In this document: piece after piece, positions 24,108 to 33,700 of the stretch
Position numbering within the stretch: the first letter of the stretch is position 1
Layout: each line of letters opens with the position of its first letter
Assembly: GCA_016801845.1 (NCBI GenBank)
Contig: CM028911.1
Span: forward strand, 2,340,885-2,404,884
DNA: 64,000 nucleotides
Direction: 5' to 3'
Source: Polydactylus sextarius
Taxonomy: Eukaryota > Chordata > Actinopteri > Polynemidae
Notes under the pieces: generated by a model
What the model was told of the DNA's origin: nothing
The model's input: the letters and a program-made list of their open reading frames with translations, nothing else
Databases searched by the model: none
Position numbers and translations under genes: made by a program

Positions 24108-26972
24108 GTAACAAGAGCAGAAAAAAAAAAACAGAATCAGCTACAAACACCAGCAACCATCAACATGAACAACAGCAGCAGAAATCAGACTATCTGTCTA
24201 TTTCACACAACATACACACACTCTCATTGTGTCCTCTGCTAATTACAGCTGATATTGTCAGCTGATCACAGACGTGTAGCATCAGCATACACTGTGTTAC
24301 GGCAGATGTCAAAGAAGACATTTCTTGGTTTATGTTTAAAACATTTTTCTGGTATAATTATAGTTTTTCATATAGTTTTTTTATGGTTCAACCCGTTGAC
24401 TTAACAGTCCATTTGTTTATGGACACAATATTAAATTCAATACATCCTTTTTACTATTACAATTTGAATAGTTTTTACCTAGATGTTCTATGGTGCAAAG
24501 CAGTTTTTGCCAAAAAAATGGTGTCACATCAGTCTTTATAGCAAATTTGGAACAATGACGTGGTAAATTTTGTTTTCCATTTTCCAAATTTGTTTCCAAA
24601 ACTGTTCTTGTACAACCAATATCAGCACAGACACTAAAATGCTCAGCATGAACCTGATCTTCACTTTTTTTTTTCAAGAAAAAGATGAAAACACAACCAG
24701 AAGATTTAAAAACTTCAGGAGGAGATGTTAAATCTTACCTTTGAAGGGGTTGATCCCTCTGGTGATCCTCTGCACGATCGCATCTTTCACCTCTCTCCTC
24801 CTCACACACTGGATGCCCAGATTCTGGAAACTGTGTCAATAACAACAAACAACAACAACAACATGAGAGACTGAAACATCACACCTGCACGATGAGGTAA
24901 GGTATCTTTTAAAGACAGATGTGGTTTCGTGTTAAGGTCAAAACCTGTGACGCAATGAATCACTCATCTGGTAACTCTCGGTAAACCACATGAGGCCAAA
25001 CGCCGTATTTACTAATGATTTTCTGATAAGACCTGATCCTAAACCAGTTTACATCAGGTAAACACGCACAGACTATATGCTCTAAACTAATCTGAATTCA
25101 CTACAGAAATCCATGAGAGATTTGCAAATTATACAAATTATATACCCAAAAGATACTGACTCATTCACACTCTCTCACACATGCTCGATTACACACAAAC
25201 ACACAAACACACACACACACACACCAACACTGTTTTCTCTCTCACACAGCAAATATGGGTGATGTCACTTGGGGAATTCCCATACTGCCATCATCGTCAC
25301 AGACATGGTTTAACAAATATGCTTCGTGTGTGTGTGTGTGTGTGTGTGTGAGTGAGTGTGTGAGAGAGAGTGATTTGCTGTATGTGCTGCCTCCTCTGTA
25401 TCTAAGGAGATCACCTCTCCTCACACACCATCTCCCGAAACACACAAGCAAAACATATAATAACTAATAAACAGCAGGCTGGTCGCTGTACGCTGAGAAT
25501 GAAGGAGTGTGAGTGTGAGGAGAACTCACGCAATCACTCTGCGGTCTGGACCAAACTCGGCCTCGTAGAAGCCATCTTTGCAGTCCTTCCCCACCAGGTC
25601 GTGCGGATGTGGTCGGTACGGCTCGTTCTTCGTCACCAGGTTAACACGCACCTTACCCTTACCAGAGTAATTCAAGATCTGTGGGTGAAGAGGAGAAGGT
25701 ACATTTATACTTTAGATTGACTCCCATTGGTGCAAATCTGGACAGAAATAAGATCTATAGATTCTTTTCATCCTGACCTGCAGACTGGGGTAGGTCCTGT
25801 TGTTGTCGGAGCTACTTTCTCCAGGGATGCTGCCGGCTGAACGACCTTCACACTTGTACCTGAAGCGCATGCCCCTCTGTTTGGGCTGCTCGAAGATCTG
25901 GATCGCCGGTTCAGCCACTGGAGAGAGAGCAAAGGTGACAAAAACATTCAGCGAAGGGAAAAATGAAACAGAGCAAAGAACTGAATCTGTAAAAAAAAAA
26001 CAAAAAAAACATAATTCTGTTTTCTTTCCTTGTGTTTCCCCTATTTTAGCTGCCACATCGGTGGGTTTCAGGTTGTTAAAGTAAGATCACCAACAAACAT
26101 CTGCTTTGCTAAGTTTACAAAAGTCACAGGATCAAGCAGTCAGGAATCAGGCTCAGATAAACCAGTGGTCAGTGGTTACTTACTAGGAAGCGCTGATCTG
26201 ATTCACACACTTACAGGCATCCAGATGTTCAGATTACAACTTGATCAGAAATTAGGTTTTGGAAAGCACAGAGGTGCAAAAACTAAAGTGAATGACTTCA
26301 GTTTCATTGTCATTCTAACCCTAACCCTAAGACCTGAGGGCAAAGCTGTGTTTTTGTGTTGATATTTTCAGGAAACAGCCACAAGGGTTAAATAATCCAA
26401 CATGAACAGATTCATACAGTTTGGATCAAATTATGCAGTACATCTGTTTTTGTTTTTTTGGATATTAAAACATCTCCAAGTCAATAATCAGAGTGCAGCT
26501 GTCGCTGACTGAGTTTCTGCGACATTTCATAAAACTTAAACCTGAAAATCATCAGATCCTGCATCTGTATTAAAGCATGCTCTGTGTTTTGACACTGCTT
26601 TGTGTGTGTGTGAGAGGGGAACTAAAACTGATCCAGGAAGTGCATCTGTTTTTTTTTTTTTGTTTGTTTGCTGTACAGTGTTCCCAACATTTTAACAACG
26701 CAAAAAAAAAAAAAAAAAAAAAGTGTTTTTGTTTTGTGTCGAGTTGTGAAGTCAAGCTTCTGATAAGAGAGCAGACGTGCAGCTCTCACACATTAAGCGA
26801 AAACACAGATGATACTCAAACCAGCATAAAACGGTCAGGTTGCATGTCTGACATAATTAAGAAGAATACGATTGCCAGAAAAAAAAAAAAAAAAAAAAAA
26901 GTTGCTCAGCCATGTCTTGCCTTCCTCATTTTGCGGCCGTTAACAAACACAGAACTGAGAGATAACATACTT

Positions 26973-27013
<41 letters not shown>

Positions 27014-27869
27014 ACAAACACACAAACATTGGGATTTATAACACGATTTAAAAACTCATACACCACAAACTATAAGGATGATGTCGACAAAGAGCCTCTA
27101 GTTCTCTTTCACCACACTCAAAAAAGCAAAACAACATGAAATAAAAAACAAAATGAGGAAGTGAAATGACACTGCAATCCTCAAGTGATTTTGTTTCTTT
27201 TACTTTTTCTTCTGGCGCATATAACTTTTGACTTGTGGAGACAAGCAGCTAATTTAGACACAAGATGTATTTAAAAAAAAAAGTTCTTACTTAGCTGTGG
27301 ATCATCCCCAAGTATGGAGGACATATGGACTGAGGAGTAAAGTGTGGAACGAAAGGGAACAAAATCAATGCAAATTACACACAAAACCATATCAAATGAC
27401 AGTGATTATGTGACAAAGCAATAAAGTTTCACTCGGACTGGTTTTGTATGTGTTTATGAAACTGTTTAATTGTGTTAAAGCCACCATGTAATTACTGCCA
27501 GTGACTTCAGTGACGCTGTCAATCATTGCAACAAGGAGGAAGTATCACTGTTGTGTTGTTAAACAGGCTCATAATAAATGGTGACAAATAAGATTTAAAC
27601 ATAAGAATTAAACAATGCACACGCTGCCGCTCTAAAATGAAGGCTTCGTGTTATATCTAACACAAAGTACTACACAAAGTTACACTTGAGTTAGTTTATG
27701 TTTTTCCTTTTTTTTCTTTTTCTTTCTTTTTTTTAACATCACAGGCTTGAAACTTCGATTGTGATCGTTCATTTCTAAGCCGCTTTTCAACGTCTCAGTT
27801 TAAACTATTCTGTTATGATGATTTCTATTGTTGTTGTAATTAATAAAGGTGTTGTTACTCACCATTCAT
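15923..27869 (-). CDS. rel: c-Rel, NF-kB/Rel family transcription factor
   Basis: Eleven coding exons fit with continuous phase: 27863-27869, 27291-27329, 25778-25917, 25530-25678, 24739-24830, 18475-18615, 17720-17824, 17304-17522, 17147-17212, 16946-17020, 15923-16836. The sum is 1947 nt, about 648 residues. The Rel homology domain begins at AEPAIQIFEQPKQRGMRFRY with the DNA-contact motif RFRYKCEG (about 34-40) and the GRSAGSIPGE loop. The dimerisation half contains NTAELRICRVNRNSG and GGDEIFLLCDKVQK, followed by RRPSDQEVSEPMDFRYLPD and the nuclear localisation cluster EKKRRRE (about 305-310). The C-terminal exon is Gln/Asn/Ser-rich (MQQQQPSIFNQ), as expected for a transactivation region, and ends DDWLKASRKTD. 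No ankyrin repeats, so a Rel rather than NFKB1/2 member; neighbours papolg and pex13 point to c-Rel rather than RelA/RelB. Exon 2 is only 39 nt, and Met16 at the start of the Rel domain is a possible alternative start. The 6.1-kb intron between exons 5 and 6 holds microsatellites and poly-T runs. Confidence 0.96.
18942..18980. repeat. Head-to-head telomere-like motifs
   Basis: Degenerate GGGTTA units (18942-18962) run directly into inverted CCCTAA units (18966-18980), inside rel intron 5. Confidence 0.6.
20432..20460 (+). repeat. Poly-T tract in rel intron 5
   Basis: An uninterrupted run of about 29 T. A similar run occurs at 24078-24103 in the same intron. Confidence 0.9.
20928..20956 (+). 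repeat. (AAC)n microsatellite
   Basis: About nine AAC units in rel intron 5. Confidence 0.9.
25163..25372. repeat. CA- and GT-rich inverted arms around a kB site
   Basis: A CA-rich arm (25163-25224) and a GT-rich arm (25326-25372) are imperfect reverse complements, including matching ctctctcac / gtgagagagag ends. They enclose about 100 bp holding the perfect kB palindrome at 25272-25281. Located in rel intron 4. Confidence 0.6.
25272..25281. promoter_or_regulatory. rel: Perfect kB palindrome in rel intron 4
   Basis: GGGAATTCCC lies between coding exons 4 and 5 of rel, matching the NF-kB consensus GGGRNWYYCC. Whether it is bound in vivo cannot be told from sequence. Confidence 0.5.
26702..27024. 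repeat. Poly-A and CA repeats in rel intron 2
   Basis: Poly-A runs at about 26702-26721 and 26880-26900, and a CA repeat at about 26974-27024. No gene content. Confidence 0.85.
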
Positions 27870-28080
27870 GATGCACACACTCACACACACACTCACTCTC
27901 GGCCGCGTCACAAGTTACTGTCTGTTAGAGAAGCTGGAGCTGAATGAGTGACAGCGCACTCACACAACTGAGTTAGAAGCAGCGGGAATTCCCCTGCGTC
28001 ACTGACGCCTGCGTCTGATCGAACCAATCAGCGGCCAGAGAGAGTGTAGCGAGCCAGTGCGTCAGAGAGGAGCGTCTGGC
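27870..28080 (-). promoter_or_regulatory. rel: rel promoter region with kB palindrome and CCAAT element
   Basis: Upstream of the rel ATG (27869). Contains GGGAATTCCC at 27984-27993, about 115 bp before the ATG, and CCAATCAG at 28024-28031. The stretch is richer in CpG than the flanks. Autoregulation of c-rel by NF-kB through kB sites is established in mammals and birds; use of this site is inferred. Confidence 0.6.
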
Positions 28081-28559
28081 AACTAAAAGCATTGAAGAGT
28101 TTGTTTCTTTTTTTTTTTTCCTCTTAAGCCAAATAAAACAGTGAAACTCGTGATGATATTCGTATTCAACAGTTAGTTGATATTAAACTGCTGAATGGCC
28201 CAGCATGCATCAGTGTGCAGAGGCTGCAGCTTCACATACCTGGATACATGAACAACACTGACTGACTGTCACCATAATGACAATGTTCACTGTAAAACAC
28301 TGGCAAATTAAAAAAACAAAAAACTAAAATGTTCCACGCAGAAAAAAAAATATGTTATTTTTAATCAAGACAAAAGGACAAAAAAGTGTTTACTTTGCTA
28401 TCTTGAGCCTGTTTTGTGTTGAAGTGTTAAAAGTCGGAGCTAACCATCAGTTTTCATTAAAAGAATTATACACTATTAGGAAAAGGAAATACACTATTGC
28501 TGCCAGGAGGCAGCTAAACCAGCTTTAGCTTTTCTGCTAAGACTGATGCTGCTCTGTTC

Positions 28560-28665
28560 ATATTTGTGCACCAAATATGTAGCCAGAATTAATGGCTAGT
28601 TAGCATTAGCTTAGCATGAAGACTGGAAGCTAGCAGCTAGCCTAGCTGCAGCTAAATTATGAATT
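28560..28665 (-). repeat. Interspersed fish repeat, 'gctaagcta' family, inverted copy
   Basis: The reverse complement reads 'ccagtcttcatgctaagct' then 'aatgctaac', matching the copy at 13.67 kb. Confidence 0.5.
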
Positions 28666-30764
28666 ATGAGTGTTACTGACAGACACAAAGAAAAGAAATA
28701 GGTAGATATATTTCATTTATTTATGTATTTATTTTTTGCATTTTGTGAATAAAGTTGTCATTTCAAGATTAAAGTCAAACTGTTTGTTTCATCTCCATGG
28801 TTTTTACTTCTATACAACAGGATACGTCATGCCTTACGTAGATGAAACGGTGAAATTGCTCTTAAGAATCAGTTTCGAGATAATTCTCTCTATTTTAGTC
28901 ACAAAAGGTGACTATTAAAATATCTGCTAAGATGTGAGATTGATGTGAGAGTTTTGAAGGTTACGCTTAATAACAACTTATATAAAAAAAGAAACTCAAC
29001 AACTTCGTCCTCATTCAAATGTTCAGGTGTATAAAGTTCATAAAATACATTAATGAGATAATCAGGCTAAAAGAAACATGTTTTCCAATCACAAATTACT
29101 CAACATTCTCTCGTGACTGAACATCACAGCGCAACATTGAGTAAGCCGCACTGGTTGGACGCAAACATGTGAACACACACCTATCTGGAGGAAAAAAAAA
29201 CCTGTACATGTGTCATCCAACGTCCAAAGCCTCATGTTACATTATATTATGCAAAAAGGAAGCAGGTCACTTATTTGCCTCCAAACATTTACTGTAACCT
29301 GCATCTACCGTTTCTTGTGTCTTTCTGCCAAGTGTTGGGCCATTAAAGGTCTTTTTGTTTGAATTCATGTATGTTTAAGATCACATGTAGTTACATTGAG
29401 ACTAATTACACACAGTTAAGTTTAGATAATTAAATTCCCTGTAGCTTCTGTCCATGGTGCTGATGTAATCCACACTATATCTATACTGTTCAGTTATCAC
29501 ACATACAGTTGTAAGCTTCATATAAAAGTAACATACAGTATTTGTAGCGTGCAAATGTTTCTTTCCCAAATCAATGTTGAAAACGCAGGATGGTACTTGA
29601 GTTTTAATAGTTTTAATGGAATAAAAACAAAACTGAATTTAATATGTAGAATAAATCCGTGTACATATGAATTGTTGCTTTCTATTATTTAGCTTTTATC
29701 ACGTTTTCTTTTAGACACAGAAACAAAAATGAAAGAAGTGCAAGGTTTTTTTTTTTGCTTCTTTTTTTACACATACATGTGTGTGTTTCCTCATACATAC
29801 AATTAATATCATTTTACAGGAATAGAAACTTGTTTTGAATAGGAAAAAAAGTCTTTACATAGAAATACTTCAGCTCTACTTTTTGTTGCTGATACACGAC
29901 TGAGACATTTGGACACATGGTGGAAACAATCATTTGGTGAGACGAGTGTTTAATATTTTCTCTCCATACGCCTCCATGTATCGCTTGATCAGCTGAAATC
30001 TGCTCATCAATAACAGGTTGTTCAGTGATCAGAGATAAGGGCAACAACACATCTTGGTACAGTCCCTGGATCTCCTGCTTTGAGTACTGCAATATCCTTA
30101 TAAACACAGTGTCCACAGTCACAGAGTTCCTCTTTATCGTCAAGAATCTCTCAAAGACTCTTCTCCTCTTACAACATCTTCTCTCCTAACTCTTTCAACA
30201 CTAACATCTCTAACTAGCATTTAGTTTGAACTTAGACCTTCTTACTGCCTTTCTTTCACTTTGTCTTTTCCAATTGATCCAGTACTGTACTTGTTTGTTT
30301 ATTTACTTAATGTCTCTTCCATCTCTTCTTCTTTTTCTGGACTCCTTGGGCTGCATTACCAGGCAACACCGTATCTTCACTGACCATGGACAAAGTCTGG
30401 GTTGCTGAGTGATATGGACACAGCGACATCACTCAGAGAAGAAAGTGAGCTGAGTTTGTACATCAGTTTGGTTCATGTGCACTGTTGCGCTTCCTGAGAA
30501 AAACAAAACAAAACAAAACAAAACACATTCACTTCTTATAAACTACTGTGAAGCTGATCAGGTGCAGCCAGATATTGAAGTTAGTTTGCCAAAATATCTC
30601 TATCCGATCACTTTATGGATTGAGAAATCTTTTAAGACATATTACATAAATAATAACATTCCCTGTGATGCTTTTAACTAACATCAGAAATATAGGAATG
30701 TCTTCAATTTACTCAAAAGAAACTGTCCTCAAGTGTCTGTAGGATGTTGGGCTGACGAGTCTAT

Positions 30765-30782
30765 GGCGCCATCTTGTGGTGG
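30765..30782 (-). promoter_or_regulatory. CTCF-like motif
   Basis: The reverse complement CCACCACAAGATGGCGCC resembles the CTCF core CCASYAGRKGGC with one mismatch. It could equally be a transposon tail, since this string recurs in vertebrate repeats. Confidence 0.25.
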
Positions 30783-30999
30783 TGCAGTATAAAGTCCACT
30801 ACTTCTGGTTCAAATCTCAACCCCCTGCTGTAATGCTGAACCTTAACCTCTGGCAAAACAATGCAGATCCATTTAGAAGATGTGAAGTGGTAATTTAGTA
30901 GATTTTAAAGACACTATAGGAATTTAAGACTTTTCCAGGAAGACGAACGATGTATACATGTCATTTCACACAAACGTAGCAGCGTAAAATAAACACACA

Positions 31000-33524
31000 G
31001 AGACACACCGAGTAGTTTTTAGGGGTTTAATTGGTGTACGGATTCATTTAAAGGAAGTGATAAACACATACAAAAATACCCTTTCAATACATTTTAGAAA
31101 CAAACATCTAAATGACCTGTTTTGTTAAATGTTTCTGAACAGCAAAACATGAGTTGTCTGAAACAGAGTGGTGTAGATTTCATTCAAAAAAGACCTACCT
31201 GCTATGAATGCTATTAAAAAAAAGATCACATGGTACAAATATGCAAATATAAATAAAGTGATAAGAAAACCCCCAATAATGAAGAATATGCTTTTTTGAA
31301 AAAACTGTTCTCTGTACATTTAGTTGGGGAAACTGATGCTGGAAAAAAAAAAAAAAAAAAAAAAAAAGAGCCTGTGTCCCAACTCTCTACCTGCTCCTAC
31401 GAAGAGGGCGCGTCTTTAGCACGACTTTACACTTTGTTGTATACACGTATCCTCCGTGCTGACGTCCAGCACAAAGACACTCAGCTTCAAGACCATAAAG
31501 ATGGAGGGTTGGGGCCTAAGGCAGGGAAAAAAAAAAGTTGTCTCCTGACCTCCACCCCCACCCCCACTTCACCTGTGGCCCCAGGAGATGCCTTTTTTTC
31601 CTCCTTCTTTAAGAACCTCCACAGGAGGCGCAGAGGGCTGACACCCAAAAACGAAGGGAATTCTGTCTTTCTCCAACATATAAACCATCGATGCATGCAC
31701 GCTCGCACACAGTCAACCACATAACGCATGCACACACACGCACACAAACCAGCACAACTTGTCCAAAAAAAAAAAAAAAAAAAGCTTCGAACCTTCTTTT
31801 TTTCTGTTCTTTTTTTTTTTTGTTCCACAAAGCACCACAATTTCTTTTCTTTCAATGGACACAGAACAAAAAAAGAAAACGACAACCAGGACTTCATCAG
31901 GATCGAGCTTCACTAGCAAACAGACCCGTGGTGGTGTTTGGAAGGCAGTGGGGTTGATGGTGATGATGGTGGTTGGGAGAGAGATGGAGGGGGTAGAGAG
32001 GTGGGTGGGTGGGGGGGGGGGGGGTAGTCGAGCAATATCCTGGATGAATTTGTTTCGTTTCCTTCCCGATGGAGGATAATTTGAGGCGTCACACAATCTT
32101 GTCGATCACAGGTACGTACACACAAAAAAAACGGATGTTTTAGACATTTTTCTTTTGAGCGTTTTCTCGTGAACTGAAAACACCACCTTTTCTTTTAAGA
32201 AAAAAAAAAAAAAAAAAAGAAAGAGAAAAAAAAGCGAACGGTAGTGGGATGACACTGACACTGAAGCTACCGAACAGAAGAAAGATTTTAGCTTTTGTTG
32301 TTTGTTTTTTTTTTTCTTTTTTTGTTTGTTTTTTTGATATGGTTCCTTCCAGGAGCTTAAAAAAAAAACGACGACCGCTCTGTTTCATCATGACGATACT
32401 TTTACTTCCTTTCTGTTGCAAAAAAAAAAAAAAGGATGATTTTCTTGCTCTTACTGGCACCTGAGAAGCGCTGATGTCACCCGACGTCTACGATCACCTA
32501 CACCGCAAAAGGTCCAAATACTAACCTTGGAGGCGTCTTTGGGAAGTCTTGGTGGTCCAAAGAGTCGTGGGTTGTGACTTCCCCGTCATATCCAAGAAAA
32601 CCCTCAACAAATCCTCCCTGCAACTGTATCCAAACCTATACAATGTTTACAAAAAAATATCCAGGGCTGGAGAGACATGTTCTGGACAAGCAGTAGAGAG
32701 AGAAAAAAAAAACAAAAACAAAAACAAAACAAAACAAAGAAATTACAACTTTTTAAACTTTTTTTTTCTTTTCCATTTTTAGATAAAACTACAATAGAAC
32801 TGTCAAAAGACTCAACAGTAATCTTTTACTTTTTTTTTTTCTTATTTTTTTTTTTTTTTAAGACAAAAAAGTTATGTACATCAACATTTACTGTACAAGT
32901 TTCTGTTTAGGAGAAAATAACAAGAAAGGAAAAAGAAAAGGAAAAAAAAAAAATCAGCATACACCGGAAGTGTGTGTGGTAAGCGACGATGAATGTTTTT
33001 GGGCTGTTTTTTTTTTTTGTTTGTTTGTTTTTTTTTTTTTAAACATGTTAACTGGAAGGAAACAAAAATGAGGAAGAAAAGAAATAATAATATGAAAAGA
33101 AAAGAACAGCTGATTTTCTGTCTGTGCAGTGTATGTTTTTAAACACTGAGGGAGAAGCTGAGTAAAAAAAACAAAAAAAAAAAACAAACAAAAAAAAAAA
33201 AAACTAAAAAATAAAACAAAAACAAAAACTGTTGCTTTAGTTCTCCTGTCTTGATATCTCTGTAGAGTTGTGTTAATACCCTCTGGCTGTGAGTGTGACA
33301 GAGGGCGCTGACAACTTTGACCAAATCACCTATACACTGGCAAATCTGTAACCGCTGAAGATTTGAGGTGAGGTGTCCGTCCTGCTGCTTCACTCGAGAC
33401 TGACCGACCTGCGCACACTCCCCGTCCCCCTGTGTGAAGTCATTTTCTTGGTGTTTGACTTAAACTGGTAAAGCCCCACCTACGTGTGTGTACGTGAATC
33501 CAAGTCTGTTCATCGTGGTGGTGA
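31000..33524 (-). other. papolg: Homopolymer-rich stretch, probable papolg 3' UTR and flank
   Basis: From the papolg stop codon down to about 31.3 kb the sequence is dominated by A and T runs of 9 or more (for example about 31341-31367, 31765-31783, 32202-32218, 32421-32433, 32844-32860, 33027-33040), with a G-run at 32001-32024. The ORFs are Lys- or Phe-rich artefacts of these runs. No clear polyadenylation signal was fixed. Confidence 0.45.
32001..32024 (+). repeat. G-run with G-quadruplex potential
   Basis: gtgggtgggt followed by about 14 consecutive G. Three or more G tracts separated by single T make a plus-strand quadruplex plausible; the papolg RNA would carry the C-rich strand. Confidence 0.7.
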
Positions 33525-33700
33525 TCAAGCTATGTGGATTCGGGCCTTCTCTGTTTCTTTCAGCCTCTTGGCCTGCTCCTCCAGCGACGGGGAGTGGGGT
33601 CTCTTGGACGCCGCTCCGTTCAGGGGGTCGGCGCCTCTGCTCACTAGTGTGGGGATGGAGCTGCCCATGGGGGGCGCCACATGTTTGGACGCCACGTGTT
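33525..33700 (-). CDS. papolg: papolg exon 24 (terminal), apparent duplicate of exon 19
   Basis: Acceptor 'ctgtag' at 33701, stop TGA at 33527-33525. It encodes SKRPHSPSLEEQAKRLKETE, against VKRPHSPTQEELAKRHKDSE in exon 19 (35745-35947), and enters in the same phase. Lys/Arg-rich and likely a second nuclear localisation element. Ends KARIHIA. Confidence 0.85.

Larger units (their letters stand above)
28081..30999. other. Spacer upstream of rel
   Basis: No supported gene. Holds an inverted 'gctaagcta' family copy (28560-28665), a CTCF-like motif at 30765-30782, and a segment near 30250-30370 that shares rearranged blocks ('ttaccaggcaacac', 'aactgatccag'-like) with 33820-33935. ORFs are short and unrecognised. 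Confidence 0.45.

Noticed and set aside
31296..32460. Several Lys- and Phe-rich ORFs
   Set aside because: All derive from A/T homopolymers downstream of papolg.
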